From positions 39,097 through 103,096 of the forward strand of contig CAMDDP010000004.1 of the NCBI GenBank assembly GCA_945892775.1: a stretch of 64,000 nucleotides of DNA, written 5' to 3'. Under the pieces are notes generated by a model, which saw only the letters and a program-made list of their open reading frames with translations, did no database searches and was not told where the DNA came from. The DNA is from Chitinophaga pinensis. GTDB lineage: Bacteria > Bacteroidota > Bacteroidia > Chitinophagales > UBA10324. The position numbers were made by a program, and so were the translations under genes. Shown here one piece after another: positions 1-9,195 of the stretch. The stretch's first letter is position 1; every line of letters starts with the position of its first letter.

Positions 1-200
1 AGCAACTTTTGATTTTTTATCATAAATCAAAATTAGCCTTAAAAACTCTATTGAAAGAGGTAATGTTTTTTGACTATTACAATTCAAGATTAGAAAAATC
101 TTCAATGCAATCGCAATATTTTGTAATAATGGAAACAAATGAATGGGGCTTATTTCGAACAATCCAAGATTTTTGTTTTGTATTTATAGTTGAAGAAGTG

Positions 201-230
201 TTTCCAACTGGCAAAACAAAATTATTTTTG
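201..230 (+). promoter_or_regulatory. cysS promoter, Bacteroidota type
   Basis: A -7 element TATTTTTG lies at 223-230 and is followed by C. A TTT at 201-203 stands at the -33 position with a 19-base spacer, against the family consensus TTG-N19-21-TAnnTTTG. The cysS ATG at 239 is only 8 bases after the -7 box, so the leader would be almost absent. The match is visible in the sequence; activity is inferred. Confidence 0.5.
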
Positions 231-238
231 CACCTATT

Positions 239-1723
239 ATGAGTCAACTTACTATTACAAACAGTTTCACACGAGCAAAGGAAATATTTGAACCGTTACA
301 CGCGCCACATGTGGGCATGTATGTGTGCGGCCCCACTGTGAGCGGCGAAACACACCTTGGTCACGCAAGACCCTACATCACTTTCGATGTGGTGTTTCGT
401 TACCTGAAATATCTCGGATACAAAGTGCGCTATGTGCGCAACATTACCGATGCCGGACACTTTGAAGAAGAAGGGCGCGAAGCGGAAGATAAGGTGGCGA
501 ACAAGGCGAAGCTCGAAATGCTGGAGCCAATGGAACTGGTAACCAAGTACACCAATATTTATCACGACATGATGGCGCTACTCAACACCGAGCGACCATC
601 TATTGAGCCAATTGCAACCGGACACATTGTGGAGCAGATTGAAATGATAAAAGATTTAATGGCGAAAGGTTTTGCGTACGAAGCAAACGGCTCTGTTTAT
701 TTTGATGTGCTGAAGTATGCGAAGAATCATGACTACGGGAAACTGAGTGGCCGCATTCTCGATGATATGATTGCTGGTTCGCGCGAATTAGAAAATCAGG
801 AGGAGAAAAGAAATGCCGCCGATTTTTCGCTCTGGAAAAAAGCAGCGCCCGAACACATTATGCAATGGAACTCGCCATGGGGAATGGGTTTTCCGGGCTG
901 GCATATTGAGTGCTCGGCAATGGCGACGAAGTATCTGGGAACCACTTTCGATATTCATGGTGGTGGAATGGATTTGCAATTTCCGCATCACGAAAGTGAA
1001 ATTGCCCAGTCGAATATTTCGAACGGAAAACAACCGGTGAAGTACTGGATGCATAATAACATGATAACCGTGATGGGAAAAAAAATGGGAAAGAGTTATG
1101 GCAACACCATTACCTTAAACCAGCTTTTTACCGGAACTCATCCAATGCTCGAACAGGCCTATTCGCCAATGACGGTTCGCTTTTTCATTTTGCAAACACA
1201 TTACCGCAGCACACTTGATTTTACGAACACCGGATTGCAGGCAGCAGAAAAAGGTTTGCAAAGACTGATGAATGCAGGCACAGCTTTAAAATCGCTTGAG
1301 TATGCCGGAGTTAAATCCAAAGACAGCAGTGAAGAAGAAGCTGTAAAAAAACTGATTGCCGACCTGCGCGACCAGATGAATGATGATTTGAATACTGCCA
1401 TGGTAATGGCTACTCTTTTTGAACTGAGCGGAAAAATAAATGCATGGAAAAACGGGCAGCAGCCAATGAGTGTTACCGAGGAAACTTTTCATTTATTGAA
1501 AAAGAATTTTTACAATTTCACCGAAGTGATTCTTGGATTGAAAGATGAAAGTGCCGCTGATAATTCGAATATGGATAATGTGATGCAACTGGTTATCGCG
1601 CTGCGCAAACAAGCTCGCGAGAAAAAAGATTTCGCTACATCCGATATTATTCGTGATGAGCTATTGAAAGCTGGTATTCAGCTGAAGGATGGAAAAGATG
1701 GAACGAGCTGGGGGAAGAGTTGA
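239..1723 (+). CDS. cysS: Cysteine--tRNA ligase
   Basis: Charges tRNA-Cys with cysteine in the cytosol using ATP. The 494-residue length is normal for a class I CysRS. The catalytic HIGH motif appears as HLGHA at residues 39-43, directly after Cys30 (in VCGPT), a zinc ligand in this family. Further zinc ligands fall in the central region around GWHIECSAM and FPHHESE. The second signature is KMGKS near residue 283, where most family members have KMSKS. The C-terminal DALR-type helical region is complete and ends in GKDGTSWGK. The ATG at 239 follows a good promoter and gives the expected family start. It converges with kbl, with 22 bases between stops. Wobble positions are richer in G and C than in many neighbours. 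Confidence 0.97.
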   Translation: MSQLTITNSFTRAKEIFEPLHAPHVGMYVCGPTVSGETHLGHARPYITFDVVFRYLKYLGYKVRYVRNITDAGHFEEEGREAEDKVANKAKLEMLEPMELVTKYTNIYHDMMALLNTERPSIEPIATGHIVEQIEMIKDLMAKGFAYEANGSVYFDVLKYAKNHDYGKLSGRILDDMIAGSRELENQEEKRNAADFSLWKKAAPEHIMQWNSPWGMGFPGWHIECSAMATKYLGTTFDIHGGGMDLQFPHHESEIAQSNISNGKQPVKYWMHNNMITVMGKKMGKSYGNTITLNQLFTGTHPMLEQAYSPMTVRFFILQTHYRSTLDFTNTGLQAAEKGLQRLMNAGTALKSLEYAGVKSKDSSEEEAVKKLIADLRDQMNDDLNTAMVMATLFELSGKINAWKNGQQPMSVTEETFHLLKKNFYNFTEVILGLKDESAADNSNMDNVMQLVIALRKQAREKKDFATSDIIRDELLKAGIQLKDGKDGTSWGKS

Positions 1724-1745
1724 AAATAAATTAACTATTTATCCC

Positions 1746-2930
1746 CTACTTTATTACTCCCAACTCTTTTCCAATTTTTGTAAAGGCTGCAATAGCTTTA
1801 TCTAAATGGTGTTGTTCGTGCGCGGCACTAATCTGCACTCGAATGCGCGCATTGCCCTTCGCAACTACTGGAAAGAAAAACCCGATGGCATAAATGCCTT
1901 CTGGCAGTAGTCGCTCAGAAAACTTTTGCGCCAGCACCGCATCGTACAACATAATTGGTACAATTGGATGTTCGCCGGGCTTAATATCAAAACCTGTTTC
2001 TGTAATTTTTGTCCGGAAATATTTTGTGTTTGCTTCCAGTTTATCGCGCAGCGCAGTGTTTTCACTTAGCATATCCAACACAGCAATGGAAGCTCCGGTA
2101 ATAGATGGAGCCAATGCATTCGAAAACAAGTAGGGTCGCGACCGCTGACGAAGCAATTCAATAATTTCTTTTTTACCTGAAGTGAAACCGCCCGATGCGC
2201 CACCAAGCGCCTTGCCATAAGTGCCGGTAATAATATCAATGCGCCCCATCACGCCACGGTGCTCGTGCGTACCGCGCCCAGTTTTTCCCATGAAGCCGCT
2301 CGCGTGGCATTCATCAATCATCACCATCGCGTTGTATTTATCGGCGAGGGCGCAGATTTTATCTAGTTGCGCAATGGTGCCATCCATACTGAACACGCCG
2401 TCGGTAATAATTATTCTGCTTCGTGCTGTAGAAGATTCATTCAGTTTCTCTTCCAGATCGTTCATGTCGTTGTGCTTGTAACGAAGCCGCTGCGATTTGG
2501 TGAGTCGCACACCATCAATAATACTTGCGTGATTCAGCTCATCACTTATCAGCGCATCATCTTCATTGAACAATGGTTCGAACACACCGCCATTGGCATC
2601 GAAGGCGGCGGCATACAAAATAGTGTCTTCCGTACCGAGAAAATCCGAAGTTTTTTGTTCCAGTGTTTTATGTAAATCCTGAGTGCCGCAAATGAACCGC
2701 ACACTGCTCATGCCGTATCCATGTGTATCAATCGCCTGCTTTGCCGCCGCAATAACTTTCGGATGCGAACTCAATCCGAGATAATTATTTGCACAAAAAT
2801 TTAAAACGGTTTTTCCGTTCACTGTAATCTCTGCTCCCTGAGGAGAAGTGATGATTCGCTCGTTCTTAAACAAGCCGTTGGTTTTTATTTCATCCAGTTC
2901 TTTTTGCAGGCGCGATTGTGTGCTGTACAT
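1746..2930 (-). CDS. kbl: Glycine C-acetyltransferase (2-amino-3-ketobutyrate CoA ligase)
   Basis: A pyridoxal-phosphate enzyme of the alpha-oxoamine synthase family. It interconverts 2-amino-3-ketobutyrate plus CoA with glycine plus acetyl-CoA, the second step of threonine breakdown. The 394-residue length matches the family. Visible signatures: [10 protein letters not shown] near 48-57, ELNHASI at 131-137, DECHASG at 206-212 (Asp206 and His209 contact the cofactor), and the lysine in TYGKALGG (Lys240) that forms the Schiff base. Conserved substrate residues separate Kbl from BioF and serine palmitoyltransferase only by degree, but overall similarity is strongly Kbl-like. No threonine dehydrogenase (tdh) lies next to it. 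The ATG start fits the family N-terminus. Confidence 0.93.
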   Translation of the reverse strand: MYSTQSRLQKELDEIKTNGLFKNERIITSPQGAEITVNGKTVLNFCANNYLGLSSHPKVIAAAKQAIDTHGYGMSSVRFICGTQDLHKTLEQKTSDFLGTEDTILYAAAFDANGGVFEPLFNEDDALISDELNHASIIDGVRLTKSQRLRYKHNDMNDLEEKLNESSTARSRIIITDGVFSMDGTIAQLDKICALADKYNAMVMIDECHASGFMGKTGRGTHEHRGVMGRIDIITGTYGKALGGASGGFTSGKKEIIELLRQRSRPYLFSNALAPSITGASIAVLDMLSENTALRDKLEANTKYFRTKITETGFDIKPGEHPIVPIMLYDAVLAQKFSERLLPEGIYAIGFFFPVVAKGNARIRVQISAAHEQHHLDKAIAAFTKIGKELGVIK

Positions 2931-3023
2931 GTTTTTTAAAAAAATGGGTGGTGAAACTAATTACGATTTGAAAAGCTTAGGGGTGCTTAACTTATTTCAA
3001 TTACAAAACGCAGGAGTAAAAAA

Positions 3024-4589
3024 TTAATCAATTACAAAACGAATAACAGCCACATCAGTGTCGCTAATTATTTTACAGAAATAAATTCCGGCAATTGCAT
3101 TGGTTAGTTGCAGTGAATTCATTGTGCGGTTAAAATCTGTTTTTTGAATTTGACCTGAAGCATTCATCACCTGAATTTCACGAATGATTTTATTATGAGT
3201 CGCCTTCAGCGAAATATGTTGATTGCCTGCTGCCGGGTTTGGAAACAGCTGATAGTTGATATCCGCAGTTGCAGGAGATTCAATCCCCTCCGGGTCAAAA
3301 CTGTTATTGTATCGCGAAACAGCAAGATACAACGGACCACATGTTCCGTTGGCGCAGGTGCGGGTGTAACCGGCCAGTACAATTTTTCCGTTTGCATCCA
3401 TATCCATTCCGCCACTGCTGCTGTTGTTGTTCTGATTAAAAATATTTAAGAACACGCCATCGGGAGCAAATGAATTATCGCGGTCGCCATTACCCTTAAT
3501 CATTAACAAACAAAAATGAATCGTGTCGCCCGAACCCTGATTTCCGGTTATTAAAATTCTTCCGTCGGGTAAAACAGCGCTGTTTAAACTGTATTCGTTG
3601 TCGTTGTTAAAAGTTAAATCATAAAGCGCCCATCCATTGGTGCCGAAAGCATTATCGGGGGTACCGTTGTTGTTTAGTTTCAAAGCAGTATAATCATAAT
3701 CGTTATTGTCGTAAGCACTTCCTGTAACCATGTATTTATTACCATTCATAACATGAATGTTCATGCCCTCATTATAATTAGCGGCGGCACTGTTGTACAA
3801 ACCAATACCACCAGTAGCAAATGTATTATCAAGCACACCATTGGTATTAAACCGCGCTACCAGTGTGTTGCGGAAATCGGCAATGGTGCTTCCGTTGTTT
3901 GCTTTTTCTTTCCGGCCTGATATCAGCACTTTATTATTTCCATCTACAACAATATCCATGGTTTTAAACCAGTGATCATTATTTCCTGTTGGAACAGATA
4001 CCATTCCGTCTGAATCAAAAGTATTATCAAAAGCACCATCACTTTTCAGTTTCATAACATAAAAATCGGTGAAGAAGCTGGAGCCTGTCATGTAAATGTT
4101 GCCTGCATTATCAGTGGTAAGGGCATTAGAAGTAAACAGAGAAGGAAATTCTTTTATTCCGTTTACCCCGAAGGTGGTGAGAAATGAACCGTTGGCAGTA
4201 ATGGCGGCAACATACGGATAGGTATTTGTGCCACCGATGTTGGTAGAAGTAGTTCCGCATATGTAAATGGTATTGTTATGCATTACCATTCCGTTTATTC
4301 GCGTTGCCACTTCCATGATTGAAACAGTAATGGAACCGCCGCTGCCATAAGTTGCATCAACACTTCCGTCAACATTAAACCGCTTGATGTATACATAGCC
4401 GTTTCCAAACGGATTGCAGGCAACCAGGATTTTACCATCACTCTGAACAATTACATGGTCGCCCAACCTGTTGCCATCGCTCACCAGTTTTCCGTCGCTG
4501 TCAAATGTGTTATCTAAACTGCATGGTATCTGAGCCGAAGCAACAGATGTAAATAACAGTATCAGTAAAAGTGTAATAGAATTTTTCAT
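3024..4589 (-). CDS. Secreted delta-60 repeat protein with T9SS type A sorting domain
   Basis: A 521-residue exported protein of unknown substrate. A signal peptide covers about residues 1-19, ending SVASAQ. The body (about 25-430) is a series of delta-60 repeats, recognisable by recurring LDNTFDSDG-, VDATYGSGG- and DRDNSFAPDG-like units spaced 50-60 residues apart. These probably form a beta-propeller-like surface. The last 75 residues are a T9SS type A domain: YQLFPNPAAG, then a beta-rich stretch with IAGIYFCKI, ending in FVID. It should therefore cross the outer membrane by the type IX system and stay at the surface or be released. It is divergent from the next gene. A TACTTTG element lies about 22 bases upstream of the ATG. 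Confidence 0.85.
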   Translation of the reverse strand: MKNSITLLLILLFTSVASAQIPCSLDNTFDSDGKLVSDGNRLGDHVIVQSDGKILVACNPFGNGYVYIKRFNVDGSVDATYGSGGSITVSIMEVATRINGMVMHNNTIYICGTTSTNIGGTNTYPYVAAITANGSFLTTFGVNGIKEFPSLFTSNALTTDNAGNIYMTGSSFFTDFYVMKLKSDGAFDNTFDSDGMVSVPTGNNDHWFKTMDIVVDGNNKVLISGRKEKANNGSTIADFRNTLVARFNTNGVLDNTFATGGIGLYNSAAANYNEGMNIHVMNGNKYMVTGSAYDNNDYDYTALKLNNNGTPDNAFGTNGWALYDLTFNNDNEYSLNSAVLPDGRILITGNQGSGDTIHFCLLMIKGNGDRDNSFAPDGVFLNIFNQNNNSSSGGMDMDANGKIVLAGYTRTCANGTCGPLYLAVSRYNNSFDPEGIESPATADINYQLFPNPAAGNQHISLKATHNKIIREIQVMNASGQIQKTDFNRTMNSLQLTNAIAGIYFCKIISDTDVAVIRFVID

Positions 4590-4683
4590 AGGGCATTGTA
4601 GTTTTTTTATAACAAAGTAAATATAAAGCTTATATTAATTTATTTGCTGAAAGAGTAAAAAACGATTTACATTTCTTGCAAAA

Positions 4684-4691
4684 TATTTTTG
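4684..4691 (+). promoter_or_regulatory. -7 box before the TMTC-like gene
   Basis: TATTTTTG matches the Bacteroidota -7 consensus exactly and ends 5 bases before the ATG at 4697. No TTG is seen at the expected -33 spacing. If used, the mRNA would be nearly leaderless, which argues against the in-frame TTG at 4676 as start. Confidence 0.35.
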
Positions 4692-4696
4692 GGTTA

Positions 4697-6505
4697 ATGA
4701 GTAAGAAACCAGAAAAAGGACAGAAAAAAAAGCCTCAACAGCAGCCACAACCATCGTTTCAGAAATGGATTTGGCTCGCTGTAATCTTGATTCTCACGTA
4801 CATTTCTTTTGCTCCATCAATGGACAACGAGTGGACCAACTGGGATGACCCAGTTTATGTTTTGGAAAATTCATTGATTACCAATCCTAATACTCCAATA
4901 AAAGATTTAATTACCAAACCTGTTTCGCTCAACTATCATCCTCTCACTATGCTTAGTTTGAAATGGAATTACGAGAGTGTGAAAACCGCTCCGCATGCTT
5001 ATCACTTAACCAATGTGCTGTTACACCTCATTAACACGGCGTTGGTTTTCTTTTTTATTTTGATGCTGAGTGAAAGTTTAGTGATGGCGATTTTTGTTTC
5101 GGCATTGTTCGGTGTTCATCCCATGCATGTTGAAAGCGTGAGTTGGATTTCGGAGCGGAAAGATGTGTTGTATGTTTTGTTCTTCGTGCTCGGAATGATT
5201 TGCTATCTGAAATATCTCGCCACAAAAAAAGTATTGTGGATGATTGTTACTGTAACAGTTTTTGTTCTTTCGTGTTTATCAAAAGCAATGGCGGTTGCGT
5301 TTCCTGTTGTGTTGTTGCTGATTGATTATTTAAAAAACAGAGAACTGAATTTGAAATTGGTGATGGAAAAAATTCCGCTCTTTATTATTTCATTCATTGT
5401 CGGTATCGCTGCATTTACCATTCAGGCAACTGATGCCATGGCGAAACCTGAAACCTTCACCATCCTGCAACGGATAATGTTTGCTTCGTATGGTGCGTGG
5501 TTGTATGTGGTGAAGTTTTTTGTTCCCGTTGGTCTTTCTGCTTTCTATCCATATCCTTTGTCCGACAACGGAGTTTCTGTTTCCATTGAATATTATCTCG
5601 CACCTGTTGCGTGGCTCGCTGTTGCTGCCATTGTATTTTTCTTTTTCAGAAAACATAAACCCATTGTATTTGGTTTACTTTTCTACTTCGCAAGTGTGGT
5701 GTTGGTGCTTCAGTTTATTTCTGTTGGTAGCGCCATTGCCGCCGATCGTTACAGTTATCTTTCTTATATCGGCCTGGCCTATATTCTTGGTTGGCTATTG
5801 AATCAGTTTTTTGTGAAGGGAAATAAATTATATAACATGCGGATGGTTGCTGCTTCTGTTACTTCCATCTGCATTCTTGTTTTTGCGTATCAGACAAATG
5901 CAAGAACAAAAGTGTGGAAGAATACTGAAACACTCTGGACCGATGTCATTAATCAATATCCCAATCGGATTGAAGTGGCATATAAAAACCGTGGAAATTA
6001 TTATGGAAAAGAAAAGGGAATGCTGAAAGAATCATTGGCGGATTATAAAGTTTTGCTTTCTATGAAAACCAAGGACAGCAAAATTTTCAGCAACCTTGGA
6101 AATATTTATGGGCTGATGAAGAAAGGCGACAGCGCTATATGGGCTTACAACACAGCGCTTCAGATGGATGATAAAAATACTGATGCTTATGTGAACCGCG
6201 CCATTACTTACAGCAGCGCAGCAAAATATGATCTCGCGTTTCCCGATTATATCAAGGCATTGCAGATTGATCCCAATATATTTTCGGTTTATATGAATCG
6301 TGGATATGCTTATCTCGCTTCCGGAAAACTGAATGAAGCACTTGCTGATTTCAATTCCTATTTAAATTATGATCCTAACAATGCTGCTTGCTATTATTAT
6401 CGCGGACTCACTTACACCTCAATGCGAAATACAGCGAATGCGAAAAACGATTTCTTAAGGGCGCAATCACTTGGATTTAAAGTGGACCAGAAATATTTGC
6501 AGTAG
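4697..6505 (+). CDS. TMTC-like membrane glycosyltransferase with C-terminal TPR repeats
   Basis: A 602-residue integral membrane protein, read from the ATG at 4697. A short Lys/Gln/Pro-rich cytosolic N-terminus precedes about ten membrane segments (roughly 25-410). The acidic loop WTNWDDPVYV follows the first segment, and the later FGVHPMHVESVSWISERKD stretch is characteristic of the bacterial relatives of animal TMTC O-mannosyltransferases (GT-C fold, dolichol- or undecaprenyl-sugar donors). Residues about 415-600 are four to five TPR units (KNRGNYYGK, NLGNIYGLM, NRAITYSSA, NRGYAYLAS, YRGLTYTSM). The family suggests protein glycosylation on the periplasmic side; the sugar and target cannot be read from sequence. 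It appears to be a single-gene transcript. Confidence 0.8.
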   Translation: MSKKPEKGQKKKPQQQPQPSFQKWIWLAVILILTYISFAPSMDNEWTNWDDPVYVLENSLITNPNTPIKDLITKPVSLNYHPLTMLSLKWNYESVKTAPHAYHLTNVLLHLINTALVFFFILMLSESLVMAIFVSALFGVHPMHVESVSWISERKDVLYVLFFVLGMICYLKYLATKKVLWMIVTVTVFVLSCLSKAMAVAFPVVLLLIDYLKNRELNLKLVMEKIPLFIISFIVGIAAFTIQATDAMAKPETFTILQRIMFASYGAWLYVVKFFVPVGLSAFYPYPLSDNGVSVSIEYYLAPVAWLAVAAIVFFFFRKHKPIVFGLLFYFASVVLVLQFISVGSAIAADRYSYLSYIGLAYILGWLLNQFFVKGNKLYNMRMVAASVTSICILVFAYQTNARTKVWKNTETLWTDVINQYPNRIEVAYKNRGNYYGKEKGMLKESLADYKVLLSMKTKDSKIFSNLGNIYGLMKKGDSAIWAYNTALQMDDKNTDAYVNRAITYSSAAKYDLAFPDYIKALQIDPNIFSVYMNRGYAYLASGKLNEALADFNSYLNYDPNNAACYYYRGLTYTSMRNTANAKNDFLRAQSLGFKVDQKYLQ

Positions 6506-6540
6506 CTGATTTTTATCATGATGGTTTTGTTATTCTGATT

Positions 6541-6548
6541 TACTTTTG
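6541..6548 (+). promoter_or_regulatory. -7 box before trhO
   Basis: TACTTTTG, followed by C, matches TAnnTTTG exactly and lies 32 bases before the trhO ATG. No clear TTG occurs 19-21 bases upstream, so this is only a half match. Confidence 0.3.
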
Positions 6549-6580
6549 CTACATGTCCTGCTTACATCAGGAATACCAAT

Positions 6581-7531
6581 ATGAAATCATTTCAGACCCT
6601 ACTTTTCTACAAGTATGCGCGCGTTGATAATGCAGAGGCATACAAGAATCAACACCTTAACTTTTGTAAATCTCTTAATCTGATGGGGCGTGTACTCATT
6701 GGCGACGAAGGAATTAACGGAACTGTGAGCGGAACCATTGAAAGTTGCAAACAGTACAAGGATTATCTGAGCAATGATTCGCGCTTTGCCGGAATTGAAT
6801 TTAAGGTTGATGAAGAAGATGCACCGTCATTTTCAAAAATGCATGTGCGCTATAAAAAAGAAATCGTGCACTTCGGTCAGCCCGATGTGAATGTGTGGGA
6901 AATGACCGGCAGATATTTAGAACCCGACGAATGGCAAAAGCAAATGCACGACCCCGATGCAGTTGTGATTGACATGCGCAACAAAGTAGAGTGGGAAGCG
7001 GGTAAATTTAAAAACGCTGTTACTCTTGATGTGGACACCTTCCGCGATATTCCGGATCACCTGGATGAACTGGAACAATACAAGGACAAAAAAATTCTTG
7101 CCTATTGCACGGGCGGAATCCGCTGCGAGAAAGCAACTGCCTTTTTAATTCAGAAGGGATTTAAAAATGTTTTTCATCTGCATGGCGGAATCATCCGTTA
7201 CGGAAAAGAAGCAGGCGGAAAAGATTTTGACGGCAAGTGTTATGTGTTCGATAACCGCTTGACGGTTGAGGTGAACACAGTAAATCCAGAAATTATTTCG
7301 CATTGCCGCAGGTGTAATGCAACTTCTGTTCATTTTATTAATTGTGCTAATCCTGAATGCAATGAGCATTTTATTTTGTGTAAAACCTGCGCTACTGAAA
7401 TGGAAGGAAGTTGTAGCGAAGAATGCAAATCGCATCCACGCCGAAGAATTTATGATGGGACGGGTTACTACCAAAAACACAATCAGGAATATCAAACGGA
7501 GAACGCACGGAAGAAGTGGATGATGAAGTGA
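6581..7531 (+). CDS. trhO: tRNA uridine(34) hydroxylase, rhodanese family (TrhO/YceA)
   Basis: Family members catalyse oxygen-dependent 5-hydroxylation of U34 in tRNA, the first step towards the xo5U modifications of the wobble base. The N-terminal domain (about 1-95) has GRVLIGDEGINGTVSG. The rhodanese domain (about 120-210) carries DMRNKVEWEAGKF and the active-site loop CTGGIRCEK with Cys176 as catalytic residue. The C-terminus has a cysteine cluster (Cys242, 245, 255, 260, 267, 270, 278, 282) that probably binds zinc, as in other family members. The 316-residue length is normal. It stands 75 bases after the TMTC-like gene on the same strand. Confidence 0.95.
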   Translation: MKSFQTLLFYKYARVDNAEAYKNQHLNFCKSLNLMGRVLIGDEGINGTVSGTIESCKQYKDYLSNDSRFAGIEFKVDEEDAPSFSKMHVRYKKEIVHFGQPDVNVWEMTGRYLEPDEWQKQMHDPDAVVIDMRNKVEWEAGKFKNAVTLDVDTFRDIPDHLDELEQYKDKKILAYCTGGIRCEKATAFLIQKGFKNVFHLHGGIIRYGKEAGGKDFDGKCYVFDNRLTVEVNTVNPEIISHCRRCNATSVHFINCANPECNEHFILCKTCATEMEGSCSEECKSHPRRRIYDGTGYYQKHNQEYQTENARKKWMMK

Positions 7532-7592
7532 TTTTTAAATTAGATTCTGTAAGACTTAGAACTGACTTCATTTTTTTTAAAAAATTAAAACA

Positions 7593-8303
7593 ATGAAAAT
7601 ATTTTTTCATAAAGCAGATACAAGAGGCAAGGCAGATCATGGATGGTTAAAAACAAATCTTACGTTCAGTTTTGCTGATTATTATAATCCTACACGAATG
7701 CACTTTGGTGTGTTGCGGGTTTTGAATGATGATATGATTGCAGGCGGAACAGGTTTTGGAATGCACCCACACGACAATATGGAAATCATCACCATCATGC
7801 TTGAAGGTGCATTGGAACACAAAGACAGCATGGGAAATATCGGCGTGATAAAACCAGGCGAAATTCAGGTGATGAGTGCAGGGACCGGTATTCACCATAG
7901 CGAATACAATCACAGCAAAGAAAATCCAGCAAAACTTTTACAGATATGGCTTTTCCCTAATGAACGCGACATAAAACCTCGTTATGATCAAATGATCCTT
8001 GAGTTAAGTGAACGAAAAAACAGATGGCAGAAAATAGTAGAACCGGGTCCAATTGAGAAAGGTTTATGGATTAAGCAAGATGCATGGTTTCATGTTGGGC
8101 AGTTTGATAAAGGAGAAGAAACGCATTATAAAATTCAGCGCGAAGGAAATGGGGCCTACATTTTTGTAATTGAAGGAAGTGTAACAATTGAAGGGCAACA
8201 GCTAAATCGCCGTGATGGAATGGGAATATGGGAAACCAATATTATAAGCCTGATCGCAACAAGCGATGCTGAAGTTTTGATTATGGATTTGCCAATGGTT
8301 TAG
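7593..8303 (+). CDS. Pirin family protein (YhhW-type cupin)
   Basis: A bicupin protein of 236 residues. The metal site of the N-terminal cupin is complete: His58 and His60 in MHPHDNME, His102 and Glu104 in HHSEYNH. This is the pattern of E. coli YhhW, which has quercetin 2,3-dioxygenase activity in vitro; the natural substrate is unknown. The C-terminal cupin (about 150-236) lacks metal ligands, as is usual. The ATG at 7593 follows 61 bases after trhO, so co-transcription is possible. Confidence 0.88.
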   Translation: MKIFFHKADTRGKADHGWLKTNLTFSFADYYNPTRMHFGVLRVLNDDMIAGGTGFGMHPHDNMEIITIMLEGALEHKDSMGNIGVIKPGEIQVMSAGTGIHHSEYNHSKENPAKLLQIWLFPNERDIKPRYDQMILELSERKNRWQKIVEPGPIEKGLWIKQDAWFHVGQFDKGEETHYKIQREGNGAYIFVIEGSVTIEGQQLNRRDGMGIWETNIISLIATSDAEVLIMDLPMV

Positions 8304-8369
8304 TATAAATTGTTTAAAAAATTTATTTACGAAACAAAAAAAATCAGGATTAGCAATTTCATTAAATTT

Positions 8370-9062
8370 TTAGAACCGAACTCCGATTGTAAATCCTGCT
8401 CTTAAACTTGAAGAATTCATAACTGAAAAAACATCAGAGGCAGAACCCAATGAATAGTTTTGCTTGAAACCTGATAAACTGGCATTCTTATCATAAAAAT
8501 CCCAGCTTCCGATACTGCTTTGTAATTGTGTTCCAAAGTATAAATCAAATACAAAATGAGAAGTATTTGCCGTTTGTACCCCTAACAATAAGCCGGCCCC
8601 GTTGGTAGTTTCTGTATAAGTATTACTGTAATCAATATAATTAGGATTGCTATATGAATCGTAATCTGATTTAGATTGAAAACTTCTGTACTTATAAAAC
8701 AGACTGAAATAATTCTCAAGTTTCATTTTTTTACTTTCATAGAAATAATATCTCATTGAAGGATATATAACATGAGATGAAACTGATTTTGAATCGCTGG
8801 ATATACTGGTTGAGGCAGTATTGGCCTTACTTCCCATTCTAAAAGCACCTTCCAATTGAAACGCAACATGTTCATTCAATCTTCTTTCATAAGCAAAGGA
8901 TGGGTATGAAAAGGCTGCGTTCATCAAATTCATTTTTACCGCATTTTTTAAACGACCATCCACCTTCATAGAATTTATTAACTTAGGGGAGTTTTGCGCC
9001 GAGATATTTTGTTGAAAAGCAACAATAAAAAGAGTAAGGAAAATGAAAGAAATGTTTTTCAT
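8370..9062 (-). CDS. Predicted outer-membrane beta-barrel protein
   Basis: A 230-residue protein that I cannot assign to a named family. It has a signal peptide (about 1-22, ending NISAQ). The mature part alternates polar and aromatic residues in short strands (AFSYPSFAYERRLNEHVAFQL, SHVIYPSMRYYFYES, YFSLFYKYRSF) and ends in a strand closing with GFTIGVRF. The terminal phenylalanine is typical of outer-membrane barrels assembled by BamA. About ten strands would fit. It has no T9SS domain and is probably an integral outer-membrane protein of unknown role. It is transcribed divergently from the next gene. Confidence 0.6.
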   Translation of the reverse strand: MKNISFIFLTLFIVAFQQNISAQNSPKLINSMKVDGRLKNAVKMNLMNAAFSYPSFAYERRLNEHVAFQLEGAFRMGSKANTASTSISSDSKSVSSHVIYPSMRYYFYESKKMKLENYFSLFYKYRSFQSKSDYDSYSNPNYIDYSNTYTETTNGAGLLLGVQTANTSHFVFDLYFGTQLQSSIGSWDFYDKNASLSGFKQNYSLGSASDVFSVMNSSSLRAGFTIGVRF

Positions 9063-9195
9063 GCGATTTTTTTATAGGACAAAGGAAACAAAAACTTATT
9101 GAAAAGAGTTGATTTAAGTCAAGTCAAGTAATATTTTTGATGCATAAATTTAAGTCCGCGCACTATTTTATCTTTCGCAAAAATTCTTACTACCC

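Noticed and set aside
9..242. 77-residue plus-strand frame overlapping the cysS start
   Set aside because: Composition is not protein-like, its start is a TTG, and the cysS promoter lies inside it. The 4-base overlap with cysS is probably chance.
7145..7495. 116-residue minus-strand frame inside trhO
   Set aside because: It lies opposite the conserved rhodanese and cysteine-rich parts of trhO and has no recognisable features.
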